Shown one piece after another: positions 23,716-36,470 of a stretch of DNA of 64,000 nucleotides. The first letter of the stretch is position 1; the number at the start of each line of letters is the position of its first letter. Location of the stretch: positions 100,559,001 to 100,623,000 of the forward strand of contig CM059587.1 in NCBI GenBank assembly GCA_030407085.1, in the 5' to 3' direction. The notes beneath the pieces are model-generated. The model was given only the letters and a program-made list of their open reading frames with translations, was not told the origin of the DNA and ran no database searches. The DNA is from Trichopria drosophilae (lineage: Eukaryota > Arthropoda > Insecta > Hymenoptera > Diapriidae). Both the position numbers and the translations under genes were made by a program.

Positions 23716-23871
23716 GCCTGGACATGAATTTCGTGACACCTGACTAAAATTGATTAGGCTATCCATGTGCGATCCGAAGAAGGGATTAGTACATATGCAG
23801 CTTTAAAACAAAATTACATTTGATATTACTGCCGCGGTAATAGTTGTGATTTTGGTAACCAAGAAATAATA

Positions 23872-24003
23872 CTTTTCGTCCTAGCGTGTATAAAATTCGA
23901 TTTTATGTCTCCGATTTGTGGGCTGGTCGGTGAGGAATTCCTATCTTAACCATGTAATTTTCGAGGGCGTAAAATAGGATTTTACGCCCGCTAGGACGAA
24001 AAG
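23872..24003. repeat. 132-bp hairpin element with GGGCGTAAAAT words
   Basis: CTTTTCGTCCTAGCG is paired with CGCTAGGACGAAAAG. Just inside are AAATTCGATTTTAT and GGGCGTAAAATAGGATTTTA. It shares the GGCGTAAAAT word with the element at 25390-25784. Confidence 0.6.
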
Positions 24004-25389
24004 ATAATTAAAACTCGAAATATGAAATGGAGATAATGCTTCACAATCTCGTTATTATCCTAATTAGACTCATTTTATATAATTTATTTAAATGATATTC
24101 TATTTAAATTGATATTACTGCAATTTAATAAAGTATGTTCAATGTTCATTTTAAATCTTAACTGCGCTTGCCAGTGCTACTTAAATTTGCTTTGGAAAGC
24201 CTACAGATAGATTTAGTTTACCAAAACTTAGTTTCTTGATTACTTGAAGTCAAGTTCAGGAATAAGTTAAGAAGAACATTTATCCTTCGTTTACAATACT
24301 TTTTCCTTTAATTTTTAGCACTTTATTCGTCTCTGTTAGTGGTTTTGTACAAATTAATAAATGGAGACTATAATTAACACTTTTTTAAACACTAAAAATA
24401 AACACTTACCTGTTGTATACGCCAAATTTTTATACTCATTTAATCTTTCTGCTTTTGGTTTATGAAAGATCATGTTAGTGAAAATATCTGGAAGTAGGAG
24501 TAAATAAGATAATTATATTTTTTGGCTGATGAAGTACGTTTGGTTAATTTATATTAATAAAAAATTAAAATAATTGTATATGTATATAAAAATGTAGAAA
24601 ATCTCAGTGCTACAGATGACAATGGTCTTTAGGTTAAGTGGATACGTTCCCAAATTTTTTATACTCAAACAAATTTTACTAAAACCTAGAACAGATAGAT
24701 AAATTATGCATAGCATCAGAAAATTACGTAAATATGAATATGAATCAGCGAGAGAAGGTGAAGTTAGTTTCGATTGTTGTCGCCAGGGGCGAACGCGACA
24801 TTAGCATCCTCACAAGATGCACACGTGATTCCCGTGTCAAAGTATCCGATTAGCACGAAATCATTATGACGTTGATACATCTGAGTACAATAACAACATA
24901 ATTAATAGTAAAATTAAACTGGTTCTAAACCGGGCTAATTACCTACCAGGATGTTTATAAAAATTGCATTAGATATTAAAATGCTATAGTTTGAAGATCT
25001 CTAAACATTTCAAACACCTTTCGAGTAATCACTTGGATTTCCAAACACTAGGCTTTGCTAAAATATTTATAATCTCAACTAGTAATAATATTAACAACAA
25101 AAAATAAAACAGGTAAAAGATAAAAAATAAAAAAATGTTTATATAAATAACTACATTCATAATTATAAGACTAATAAAATGATATTATACTACAATTTCG
25201 ATTTAACAGTTATTTGGAATAAACTGGTATATGAATATGATTGGTTAGCATGCAATTATAATAAATGAAAAGAAAGACAAATGACATTAGTACAATATGA
25301 CACTATTATTTAGTATGCACTAAATAATAGTGCACTATTATTTAGTAGTTAAAACAAGGCTGTGAAATGGTCGTTTTATTATCATCATT
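24004..25389. other. AT-rich DNA, small GC patch
   Basis: No gene seen. A short CpG-containing patch lies at 24770-24870 (GGGGCGAACGCGACATTAGC). At 25300-25345 the word GCACTAAATAATAGTGCACT and its neighbours form a local palindrome. Confidence 0.35.
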
Positions 25390-25784
25390 GGGGGCGTAAA
25401 TGTCACGCCCGTGGTGTAAATAATTTTTTTCGCTTTAGGGTGAGTAAAAAGACCATTCATTCTATTACACAATTTAACGATTTTTATGAATCACTGCGAC
25501 GCGCAACACTAACTAGAGAGTTAATTTTCAATCGGAAATGTTTATGTTTATAATGGAAAATTCGTGTAATACCCCGATACCCCTGCGCGTATATTTGTAT
25601 TTACAATTGTCATTTTCTATTGTCTTCCACCATTATCCTATTGTATTATAATGTAGAAAATTATAAGAAATCGTATTTAGCCGCTTTTTTTCGAAAAAAT
25701 CGTCTATTTTCAGACTGTTTTTATTTCACGCCCGAGGGCATAAAATGCCCAAAAGGAGGCGTGTAATGTTCATTTTACGCCCCC
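25390..25784. repeat. Inverted-repeat element with GGGGGCGTAAATG ends
   Basis: The left end GGGGGCGTAAATGTCACGCC is inverse to the right end GGCGTGTAATGTTCATTTTA followed by CGCCCC. The end similarity is short (about 15-25 bases). The interior is AT-rich and open for 63 codons without recognisable content. Confidence 0.45.
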
Positions 25785-26234
25785 TGAATAATTGCATGCT
25801 GGAAATTTATGTACTAGTGTTGGTTCAAATTTGATATGTTTTATAAAATTGATTTGGGTAATTAACAACAAATAAACTTAAATTACTAAGAATTTATGTA
25901 CAGAACTGTATCAAACATGTTGATAAATTATTTAATGTAACCAAGTCCTTTTTTATTCATCTCACATATGTCTGTTTCTGTAACTAAAAGTAACTAAATT
26001 TTTGTTCAGAAAATAATGAAAGGAAAAAAACTTCCGTTACGTGTTTCAGAATATTCCTAAAGACATTTTTAACAGAATAATTTCTAATTTTTCATACAAA
26101 GAATATATTTTTATATTTACCTTCAAGCAAGAGATGGCGTATTTTTAGTATCGCTTTCAAAATGTTTCTTATTTATGATCTATGCTAAATATATTTCATT
26201 AACAGGTTTATGTTTAAATTTGTTTAAATTTGTT

Positions 26235-26536
26235 TAAATTTCGGGTGCACCTCAAAAACCCGACAAATCATAAAACAGGAACATCAAAAACCCGACATTC
26301 AAAAAGCAGACATTTCAAAAACTTGACATTCAAAAACCAGACATTTCAAAAAACAGATTTACAAAATATGTTTGCATTTTGAAGTGTCTGTTTTTTGAAT
26401 ATACTTTTTTTAAATATCTGGGTTTTGAATGTTTTTTTTTAAATGTCTGCTTTGGAAAGGTGTGTTTTTTTAATGTCGTGTGTTTGAAATGCCTGTTTTA
26501 TGATTTGCCGGGTTTTTGAGGTGCACCTGAAATTTT
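26235..26536. mobile_element. Family G foldback, copy 4
   Basis: AATTTCGGGTGCACCTCAAA is paired with its complement ending at 26536. Both halves contain CCCGACAAATCATAAAACAG-type words and repeated AAAAACC(A/C)GACATT(T)C units. The halves meet near 26370. It is preceded by three copies of TGTTTAAATT (26210-26240). Confidence 0.75.
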
Positions 26537-26539
26537 CAT

Positions 26540-27220
26540 GGAACATATGTTATAATTGTTAGTTTCAAGCACTTATACTTTGTGCAAGAGTAAAACTTAC
26601 AAGACTGGTAACACAGAGTTCTACAAGATAAGAGAGAGAGAAAATTGCACGATAAGAACTTTCCTCTGCTTTTCCAAAATGCCATTTTCACACTCGAGGG
26701 TCTGTTCTGCGATAGGAATATATGCGTACATTATTACCTTATCGCCACCGTTAATGCTGCCACTTGTCTTGAGTTACACGTTCTGTCGTGTCGAGATTTT
26801 CGGCGTCTTCTTAAGAAAATACAATTTATGTGCATGGAGTTGTTGGTTTAGTACATCGGTTGTCTGGCTTTGAAGCGTAAACTAAAAATGTGAAGGAGGA
26901 GTGTTTTTGTTTTATTTGAACTTTTCTCTAGACGCGAAACGCAAATGACCTGCGTCGAGGTACTAGCCCCCGGGGACGTAACTTTTGTCGGGACGTAAAT
27001 GATTACTGCTTTTGCAAAGTGTTGATTTTGTAACAAGGAAATATGAAGGAGAAAGTTGCAATTATATTTTTGAAAAATATACGAAATTTTTAAAGAATTC
27101 GACATTTTGTTTAAAAATGCTCCTTTTCTAACCAGCACAAAATGTCTGCAATGATTCTGAAATGTTTATAGAACATTTTGTAAACGTTTTGAAAACGTTT
27201 TTGTAACAATTAGGTTTTTT
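26540..27220. other. Unique DNA, no gene called
   Basis: Open frames at 26556-26873 and 26848-27138 on opposite strands have unrecognisable translations. A CpG-richer patch (CCCGGGGACGTAAC) lies near 26970. Confidence 0.28.
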
Positions 27221-27227
27221 GTATAAA

Positions 27228-27970
27228 CCCATCAACGCCCAAAGGACACTTTTGTTTATTTCAATTCTAATCCAGCAAAATCGAAGTTGAACAAAATTTA
27301 AAGATACATATCCTACTAATTTCAAGTTCGCTCTTCAAAATTCCGAGGTCAAAATTGAGTTTCAGTCATCAGGAATTCCAATATGGGGCCAAACTTCTAA
27401 AAAAAATTGTGAAATATTTATCCCTCCTAATTTTTTACAGAATATTGGGATTCTATTGAAATTATCTACAATGGAGGTTAAAATATTTTAATTTTAAGCA
27501 AAGATTTTATTGTTTTACTTTTTCTCAACGACCTGAAGTAAGACATTTTTATTTTTAGAAAATTTTGTATAAAGTTTATAGTTTTCATGAATAAAATTTG
27601 TTAACTTTTAAAAAGAAATTACTCAATGCCGTCGCCATTTTGTGATCACGATGTTATTTTGCTAATATTTTGAAAATATATCTTAATACTACAACTATTT
27701 TCTTCACCTTTAGTGAAGGAATTTTGTAACCGATCTTTCGATGAGGAAAAAGTGTTTTATTAAAAAGTATAACCGATTTTTGGGTTTTTTTTTACATTTA
27801 ATTCGCTATCTTTAATTTTCTAATTATCATAGCACAATTTTGATAACGTCATTGAAAAGAGCAACCTTAACAACAATAAGATACATTTCAATTTTATTTA
27901 TGTTCGATTTTTGTAAGAAATACTTAATTGAAATTGAACTGCAAAAAGTGTCCTTCCCGGGGTTAATGGG
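27228..27970. mobile_element. Family C copy 2 (shortened)
   Basis: Begins CCCATCAACGCCCAAAGGAC and ends with the complement of CCCATTAACCCCGGGAAGG. The right flank is TTAA (27971-27974) and the left flank is TAAA. It contains GAATTCCAATATGGGGCCAA and ATTGGGATTCTATTGAAAT as in the full copy, but the inner parts are much reduced and the arms diverged. Confidence 0.7.
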
Positions 27971-27999
27971 TTAAAAGAAATTTACTGCATTCAAGTGAA

Positions 28000-28345
28000 T
28001 AGTTTACTTAAATAGTCGCAACATTTATTTAAAAGAAGATAACGATTTAAATATTTTATTGAAAAGAGTAAATATTTACTTAATGTCAAGTATAGGAGGA
28101 AGAAATTATATAATTCGGTGAAGTAAATATCTACTTCTTTCAAGTAAATGTTTAATGAAACTGAAAAATGCATTGCTTAAAGAAAGCATTGAGTTTCTTG
28201 AAAAAATGAAATATTTTGTGGAATTAAGTAAATACTAATTTTAGTCAACGAATTATTTTTTGTCAAGTAAACGGTGGCAATACAACAATATTTTGTTGCG
28301 AATATTGAAAGAAAACATTTACTTGAACAAAGGAAAATTTTATTT
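28000..28345. repeat. AAGTAAAT-rich local repeat
   Basis: The words CAAGTAAAT, TTTACTTAA, AGTAAATATTTACTTAA and CATTTACTTGAAC recur about ten times in both orientations within 350 bases, so the segment is loosely self-complementary. No defined termini. Confidence 0.4.
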
Positions 28346-28564
28346 GAACCACGAAAATATTTTAATTTAGTACATGTAGAAGCAATTATTACAGTAATAT
28401 ATCGGTTGATATTCCTAAATAATTAGCGTGGAAAACCTGATTATTTATAGAAATGTGTTAATAACCGTTTTTAAACCATTCTGTCGCGTAAAATGAACCG
28501 GAAAACATATTTACGTTATTTAAAACTGACTACGATTTCATTAAAATCCGTAAGCTCAAAGTTG

Positions 28565-28602
28565 ACATCAAATTTAATCGCATTTAGGCGTTAATGGGTT
28601 AA
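28565..28602. repeat. Orphan terminus of family C
   Basis: AGGCGTTAATGGG followed by TTAA (28599-28602) reproduces the right end of C1. No partner terminus is recognisable upstream, so this is a remnant. Confidence 0.5.
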
Positions 28603-30577
28603 TATAAATATTAATGAAAAGTATATTTTTATGAAAACAAAATTGTATAATTCTAACTGTCAATTGCAAAGAATAAGCAATATGTTAGTACACAGCATCG
28701 GTTAAATAATTTTTTAGTTAGTCATTAACTACGAAAAAAATGTTAAATGGAACTTTATACTTATGTGCACCCATAGCGCAGTTTTGCTGCATTCCGTCAA
28801 AATTATTCTCCATGTGATAAGATATTATCTGAGATTACCTCAGTTTTTGAGTGCATTCCATCCCCATTTACACTCGTTTAATTTGTAAAATAAATTTAAG
28901 TTTCAAAAAGAACAGTTTTCATGACTTAAGCTCCGAAAATCCGGTCCTAATGCGGATGTGTGTTGTGCAGGATTACCAAAAATGGCAACTATACGAAAAT
29001 AATGAGCGACAAAACGGCAACTTTGATTCGGCTTGCTTCGTAGTGTGCTTGCTAAGAGTTTCTAACGAACTTAAATAAAAATAAAAGATTATTGCATTTG
29101 CTATATAAATATTTATATGCATTAGGAACAATAACAATTTAGGAGTTACGTCAAATAATTTTTATGTTTATGCGTTTTGGAAATGTTTGGAAATTTGATT
29201 GTTGGTCATATTTTTTATGCCTTAAACCACATCGATAATCGGGAAAACGATAGAAGTCCACTAATTCGAGAACAGTTAATAATTATATCTGTTTTCTGAC
29301 AAATTTAATACTATAATTTTGTTAGCGAATGCAAGTGAGCATATGCAAGCACTTGACATCATTAACAATTGTTGTCACCCTAACAATTCTTTATGTACCA
29401 AGATCCGACTTCTTTAATCCATGGTTTAGTAAATTTAAAAGACACTTAAGTCGTTGATAAGGAATTCATTTTGCAAGTGTCATTTAATATTTTTTTTTAG
29501 ATCTTATGCAATAGTATGTTTCAATTTTGAAAGTTGAATATGGTGGAAAAAGTTTTATGTATTTACATTAAAGTTAACAAATTTATTATAAATTGAAAAA
29601 AATACTTAATTATTAACCATATTAATTTAGGTTTAAAAATAAATACGTAAACAATATGAGAAAGACTAAAAATTGCGACTATGAAATTTTTTCATATGAC
29701 TAAAATTTTGTAGAAGCTTGTCATTTCTTAACATAATAATAATTTTATTAAGTAGCACAAAGTAATTCATCTTTTCTTTAATACTGACTATTTTCTAAAA
29801 ACTAGGTTTTTTAACGAAAAAAAGTGTTTCAAAATAGGATTATTTTTATGGACACATTGCAAATTAACTTATTATTGTGCACGTAATTAATAAATATTAT
29901 TTCTTGTATACATATTACTTTATATTAATACTCTATGTATATTTTTGTTGCAGGTAAATTACACAAAGTTTCATGAAGAACTGTCTTAAAGTAATACGAG
30001 CATGGAGTCTGGTAATATATCTGTAATTGTAAAATATTAAAACTTAGCGATTTAATTTTCATTAAAAACATTTTTCAAAGAAAATTTTGAAAATGATAAA
30101 TTAAGATGTTGATTATATGATAAATATGGAGAAACCAAAAATGTGTGAAAAATTGGCAAAAAACAATTTTTCTTTGAAAATTAAAGAAAAAAATTGCTGT
30201 TCGAGAATCGGACTGATTTCTTCAGATGACGCATAAAAATATTTCCACCCTATTGAATTGTTTGATTAATGCAATTGCCATTATTATTATTATTTGTATA
30301 ATACCGACCAGCATAAAAAACTCCATTTGATCATGTAATTATATTAATATAAAATATTAATAATTACACTTTTTGACATCCTATTACTATCATTAAGTAG
30401 TTGATTTTGGCTAATAACTTTCTGTTACCCTTTGTAGTCAAAATCATTAATACAATTCAAATTCAGAAAGTAAGTAAATTAAAATAAGCGTGTATCCATT
30501 TAATTAGCTTTATATATACAAACAAGTGGTATGGGATCTTGAAGATGACATTGCTTCAATAGACACATCACTTACTA
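28603..30577. other. AT-rich non-coding DNA
   Basis: No gene, element or strong repeat is recognised. The open frame at 28851-29078 is unremarkable. Confidence 0.35.
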
Positions 30578-30581
30578 TTAA

Positions 30582-31142
30582 CCCCTTAAGTGTGAGGGTA
30601 CGTCTATAGACGTACATTCTAAAGTGAGCTTCCAGTGTGAGGTACCTTAATAAACGTACATTCCAAAAAATTGATAAAAAGCACAAAAAATAAGTAGATA
30701 TGCATCACACGTACATTCTTCTTAATATGACTTGTGCACATTACGTTCTCTGAATGGGGAGTGTTCAAAAATCTGGTTTCTTTTTCGGGTAGTGTTGTTC
30801 TTATCTTACACATCTAGTGTTAAAAACAAAAAAATGTAGTATGATTTATTAAATTATCTGTAAATGTGAATATATTATCGTAACTCAGGACATGAAATAT
30901 TAAATAAACTTATTTTTGAAACAATTAAACAACACCTAACAGGTTTCAACAGAATCCAAGGATTTAACAAAAATCTGTTCGACATATTGGATCCGCCATT
31001 TTGAATTTAAAAAAATGGACTTCATATTCGTAATCAGCGATCCTAAAAACCCAAGTGTACACAATCTCGCAAATTTTGGTAGTTTAAAAAATTTTCAACA
31101 TTGTTTACCACATTTCAGATTTTACTCCTCACAGCGAAGGGG
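30582..31142. mobile_element. Element E, 561 bp, TTAA target
   Basis: Starts CCCCTTAAGTGTGAGG and ends CCTCACAGCGAAGGGG. Exact TTAA lies on both sides (30578-30581 and 31143-31146). Only the ends pair strongly, unlike the long foldbacks. The right half holds one ~120-bp module (GGATCCGCCATTTTGAATTT at about 30989). An internal near-repeat, ACGTCTATAGACGTACATTC and AAACGTACATTCC, lies near the left end. Confidence 0.82.
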
Positions 31143-31146
31143 TTAA

Positions 31147-32283
31147 GTGTATTATTATCCGCATTTATTACTATGAATGTCCAACAACGACTCGGTGGTT
31201 CGCGGACAATGCCATATTGCTATTTCCATCGAATTAAATCCAATAGGTCAGAAAAATTCACAAAATCGAATTAAAAATGTAAGGCTAATTCGAAAATAAA
31301 CAGGTAATGACAGGCAATAAAGAAAATTTAGTTTTAAAATATTATTAGCAACATTGCCGAAAAATGTGTTGTTCGTAATTTATGGATTCCGTTCCTTTGT
31401 TGTAGGAAATTAAATAAACATAAAAATAGCTCTGGCTTGAATGCAAATATCGAGTATTTAAATTATAAAGTAAAATTATATTTTTAAAACGTATCGATTT
31501 TCATTAAAAAGTGAAAAAACTCTCCGTTCAACAAACTGGAATTTAAATAAATTCGGTTAAAAATGTTTCTTTTTAAATTATATGTGGAATCCGTCGAATG
31601 TTCCTATTACACAGTGTTTTTTATTGTATTCATTTTGTAATTATGATTATGTGGATATTATTATTATAATCAATTTATTTCTTGGCCACTATTCGAATAT
31701 AATTTAATAAAAACAATACTTAGTTTTGTCATGTACGGCCCTTTTACTTGCATAGCTTCGCGATTTAGAAGCCACAATAAAAACAACTCGGATAATATTT
31801 ACTTGCCGGCCTCTCCTACGGGTCCCCTTTAGAAATATTTATTCTAAATATTAATTAGTTATAAAACTAAAAAAATAAGACAACGAGAAAACATATATTT
31901 AAGCTTACTGCTAAAATTTCTTACCATATAAACTTATTTCAAAAATGTTGTCATATAATTGTCGGTATTTCGTCATGTATTTATAATCTTCGGTGTTTTA
32001 ATATATTTTTATAACAAGCCCACATGTTTTTCATGTTTGGTAAATCTGAAATACGTAATCTAGTAAAATAAACATAATGAAAAACAAAACAATGTTTTTC
32101 ATAGGTTAGGTATTACTTTCAATTTATAATTCTGAAAATTCAAACGACTAGACGAGTAAAAATCCCAAATAATTGTTAACACACATTTCTATTTAAATAA
32201 TCAAAATTTAACTGAAATTGAGGAAAATTATGAGGAGAAATAAATTAATAATCTTGCAAATGCTCTTTAATGTAACTCACACG
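31147..32283. other. AT-rich non-coding DNA
   Basis: No gene or element recognised. Confidence 0.35.
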
Positions 32284-32287
32284 TCAA

Positions 32288-33572
32288 CCCATTAACGCCC
32301 GAAATGGCATTTTTTATACTTCATTATCAATCAAGTATTTCATATCAAAATCGAAATTGAAAACAATTGAAAGGTACATATCCTATCGTTTTCGAGGTCG
32401 CTCTTCAAGATTCCGGGGTCCAAATTGAGTTTCAGCCACCAGGAATTCCAATATGGCGCCGAATATGAAAAAATTTCCAAAAATTGGGAATTTTTTATAC
32501 TTATCAATTTTTGTTCGAGCTATTAGAATATTGGGATTCTATTGAAACTCTGAACAAAGGTGAACAAAATACTTCAATTTTAAGGAAAAATTTTACTCTT
32601 ATACCCTACATCATTCTAACGACCTCAAAATGGCGTCAACAATGAAAATTTCTTTGATAAATTTCTGAACGTTCTAACTCAAAAACCACATGCTGTTATA
32701 AAAAAATGCTAAGAATGAAAACTTCTTAGAATTAATCGAGAAATATAGTGGCATTTTTTCAGATTTTTGTGATGACATTTTGAGAAATTTTTTTTCAAAA
32801 TTTTTTTCAAAATCATAATTTATTTATGAAAAGTTCTGAAAAAAATTTGGTGTATTCACTTATGAATTCCACGAGTTTTTTGTTTTTTGCAATTTTTGGG
32901 GGAAAAAAATCCTAAACTATAATATTTGAAATTCATTTCCTCGAAAACTATCAACTTTTCGAAAAAATTGCAAAGAACAAATAACTCTTAGAATTCATCA
33001 GAGAATACACTAAATTTTTTTCAGAATTTTTTGTAAATAAATTACAATTTTGAAAAAAATGTTGAAAAAAAATGTCTCAAAATGTCATCAAAAAATTTTG
33101 AAAAAATTCCACTATATCGCTTGGTGAATTTTAAGAACTTTTCATTCTGGGCATTTTTTTTTTTAAGTTCGTAGTTTTTGAGTTAGAGCGTCCAGAAATT
33201 TCTCAAAGACATTTTCATTGTTGACGCCATTTTGAAGTCGTTAAAATGATGTAGGGTATAAAAGTAAAATTTTTCCTTAAAATTGAAGTATTTTGTTCAC
33301 CTTTGTTCAGAGTTTCAATAGAATCCCAATATTCTAATAGCTCGAACAAAAATTGATAAGTATAAAAAATTCCCAATTTTTGGAAATTTTTTCATATTCG
33401 GCGCCATATTGGAATTTCTGATGGCTGAAAGTCAATTTTGACTTCGGAATCTTGAAGAGCGGCCTCGGAAACAGTAGGATACGCACCTCTCAATTGTTTT
33501 CAACTTTGATTTTGATACCAAATACTTGATTGAAAATGAAGTATGAAAATTGTCATTTAAGGCGTTAATGGG
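32288..33572. mobile_element. Family C copy 1: 1.29-kb near-palindrome
   Basis: Left end CCCATTAACGCCCGAAATGG, right end the complement of CCCATTAACGCCTTAAATG. Flanks are TCAA (32284-32287) and TTAA (33573-33576). Arms of roughly 610 bases pair almost continuously, through AATCAAGTATTT, GCTCTTCAAGATTCCG, AATTCCAATATGGCGCCGAA, ATTGGGATTCTATTGAAACT and TACCCTACATCATT. The unpaired centre is only about 32900-32955. It is the least decayed member and defines the family. No coding capacity. Confidence 0.92.
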
Positions 33573-33576
33573 TTAA

Positions 33577-35100
33577 TTTTTGAAACTAATTATAAGCCGT
33601 AAACTACATACTGTACGTCATTGTCGAACATAATGTAAACTGAGAACTTATTATAACCCCCGCAATTCAAACTGTTGTTTGACACACTAAATGTTCCTGA
33701 ATTACAATAACTTCAATAATCAGTGAATAAATGTTTGAAACATATAATTATCTATTTCCATTATTTGTTTTCAACTTTATTCCCGATTAAATCAGTTAAA
33801 GAACGTAGTTCGGTCGGACCTTACATTAATGATATTCTCATTTGTCTTTATGAAGATATTTTCTAATTACATCCTCTTGATTTTCTTCGATTAATTTGTA
33901 GAGTTAAAATTATGTGACGTCTCTATGTTGCGTTACACCTTGTTTAACTAGTATTTTTGGTGTTCTTTAATTCTGGTTCTTAGTACCTCCCCATTTATCC
34001 TTTATATACTTTTTTTCAAGGATTTTAAGGATTGAGATACACTACATTGCTTTGTTTACCCATCTTAAATGATGATCCACTTTCTGAATACTTTTTGATG
34101 ATTTCGGAATGCTTTTTGTTCCGTTCTACTCAGTGGATGTTCTCATCTTTTTGTGTACAGTATTGTACCGTAAATGTACCCTCTTTTTTATACACTGATT
34201 TATTAGATCTTCATTCACAGGCCAACAAAATGAAGCCAATCTCCATAACCAGAAACCGGACTATACTTTTCCAAAGGTTGTCAATGAGTTGATTCAAAAT
34301 CAGGCCGCAAAAATGTTCCATCACGTCTGAATTTTGAGAAATCTTAACCTAGAAATGCAAAAACGCTGTTTTTGCTCATATTCAGTAAGTTTTTGTGGCT
34401 GAACAAAATGCTTGTTAACACTTTGGCAAGAACCAGGTTAAAGCGTTATTCGTAAACTTTAAAATAATTTCAAAAATAAATTTATTCCCCCACAAAGACT
34501 TACCGAAAATGTAAATAATAATTAATAACAAAAAATAAATATAATAAGATTCACAAATTCGTCTTCTTCCACACGGTGAGAATAGGACTGAATGCCGTCT
34601 TATTCAATAAGAAACAATGATTTTGGCTCCAGACATCTGCCATATTGGAACCACCATCTTGAATTTTGTATTTTTTTGACAATGAGTTCGTATTCAGCGA
34701 CCCCGAAAACCCTCTGCAAAAGGTATTCTGACCTTTGAAGCATAAAAAAGTAATTGTTCATATACCGAAATTCATAAATGTAGAGCAAATCATTTCGTTA
34801 GCGGCCATTTTGAAATCGACGATTTGAAAAATAAAATTTTTTTTTGTATGATCTCATTCCTTAGACATCTAGAACACCTGTTTGATAGATTTCGTAATGA
34901 TAGAAAAATACTAAAGAAAAAAAAGTAATGAAAAATCTGTATTTTTCTCAAATTGCTTTGAAAAATAGGTTAGGTGTCGCTTTTTTTAAATATTCTCATA
35001 TAACAGTGAAGGTCGACGATCGGTACACTTGGGCCCATTAGGTTTAAGCAAATTTTTTTTCAATTTCGATCTAGCACGGCTTATGTATATCAATAATAGT
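33577..35100. other. AT-rich DNA with one module copy
   Basis: A single ~120-bp module in minus orientation lies at about 34630-34715 (GCCATATTGGAACCACCATC, then TCGTATTCAGCGACCCCGAA). No gene is recognised; the frame at 34032-34292 has no known features. Confidence 0.45.
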
Positions 35101-35119
35101 AAATTTAATTAAAAGTGAT

Positions 35120-35880
35120 ATATGTGTATCGAAGTAAACTGCGTTCAAAGCGATATGAAAGAATGCGATATCACCCGCGCCTGGGGAAATTACAGTGACG
35201 CGCCAATTGAAACACGACAGACGAGTGAACGATGCCAAACGTTTCTTTCCTCATGGAAAAGCTACGAGTGTGTACATCAACATACACGTGTATACACTAT
35301 GTAAAAACAGAAAATATATAAACATACAACCTAACCTATATAACGTAACTAGTGCAGGCACATAATGAATGCTCGATTTTTTTACGTGCTCTATCTCACG
35401 AGTGTGCCGGAATACGCGCGAGTTATCCGTGCGATATGTCTGTGAGTTACGAGTCCTCGTTATCGTTCGCGCTCGGTTCTCTAATACGAGTCGCCGAATC
35501 GATTATCCAACGTGGTGTACACGCAAAAGAGATAGTAGGGGAGCAGAGGGCTTCGGGGGGCCAAGGGGAGGGGCCCCTGCCACGGTCCGGTTTTCGTTTT
35601 CGTATCGTTGGGCGAAGTTGTAACACGGAGGATCGTAAATTGTAACTCGAGTTTCGGAACGAGGAAGACGAAGCGAGCTAAATAGAAAGAAAAAAGATAA
35701 TAGGTAGATAGGGAGAACAAGATAGTATGGGAGAGAGACAGAGGGAGGGGGAAGATAAGGCGAAAAGTCGCGAATCCCAACGTCGCGCCGTAGGGAATAT
35801 CGATAGTGCCTCTTCTTGTTTCCCAACCCTTCCCACGTTACCGCTAAAGGGAAGACAATTAATTGAAGGCAGCACTGCAA
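35120..35880. other. CpG-rich islet with purine-rich tract
   Basis: The most GC-rich unique segment with 5.1 and 52 kb. 35390-35660 is CpG-dense (TACGCGCGAGTTATCCGTGC); 35670-35760 is a purine-rich plus strand (GGGAGAGAGACAGAGGGAGG). Several frames on both strands are open simultaneously, an effect of composition. It may be a promoter or first-exon region, but no ATG-led coding start stands out. Confidence 0.35.
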
Positions 35881-35924
35881 ATGTTACAGATCAGTTCTGA
35901 AAAAAATATTTAGTTATTTAGTCA

Positions 35925-36080
35925 TAGTAACATTTCACTTTTTGGAATAAAATTTGAAGGATAACAACACAAAATGTCACTTTTACTACAATACAGTGAC
36001 TTTCTCTGGTACTTTTATAAAAGTGACATTTTTACTATATTGAATATAGTGAGATTGTTCACTGTTAGCAAAAAAGTGAG
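35925..36080. repeat. Small self-complementary repeat
   Basis: AAAATGTCACTTTTACTA is paired with TATAAAAGTGACATTTTTAC about 35 bases later, and further TAGTGAGATTGTTCACT words follow. Confidence 0.4.
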
Positions 36081-36182
36081 GTTAGAACCCATTGAAATTC
36101 AATATCAATGGGATCATACGAACCGTATGGCATAGTGAGTGCCGGCATTTTGAACTAAACTTTGTCCAGACTATCCACAGTA

Positions 36183-36470
36183 CAGTGGCCCTCCCCTTAT
36201 TTTAACTTTTCGAGTCAAGGAAGATGGCGGTTTCTTCCCTTATTTTACCGCTTCCCTTCATCCCCACCACTGGTAGTATGAGAGAATAGAAACAGAGAAA
36301 GGAGATATAATGGCCTCCTTCTTCACCCGTATGCGCAAGCGCAAACAGCACTCTTTTGAACACTTTCAAATGGGGAATGGTGGGGGAACTCATGAGGGGA
36401 AGAATTTAACATAAGGGACGAAAAAAAGTTAAAATAAAAGACGCAGTTAAAATAAAGGGAGGGCCACTTT
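36183..36470. mobile_element. 288-bp inverted-repeat element, left of a pair
   Basis: CAGTGGCCCTCCCCTTATTT is paired with AAATAAAGGGAGGGCCACTT. The interior includes GAAGATGGCGGTTTCTTCCC and a short internal inverted copy of the TTATTTTA words. It abuts the related unit that follows. Confidence 0.6.

Noticed and set aside
35328..35345. CCTAACCTA/TTAGGTTA words (also at 462, 32103, 34963, 51115) as telomeric repeat insertions
   Set aside because: Only one or two units each and not TTAGG arrays; likely chance in this composition.
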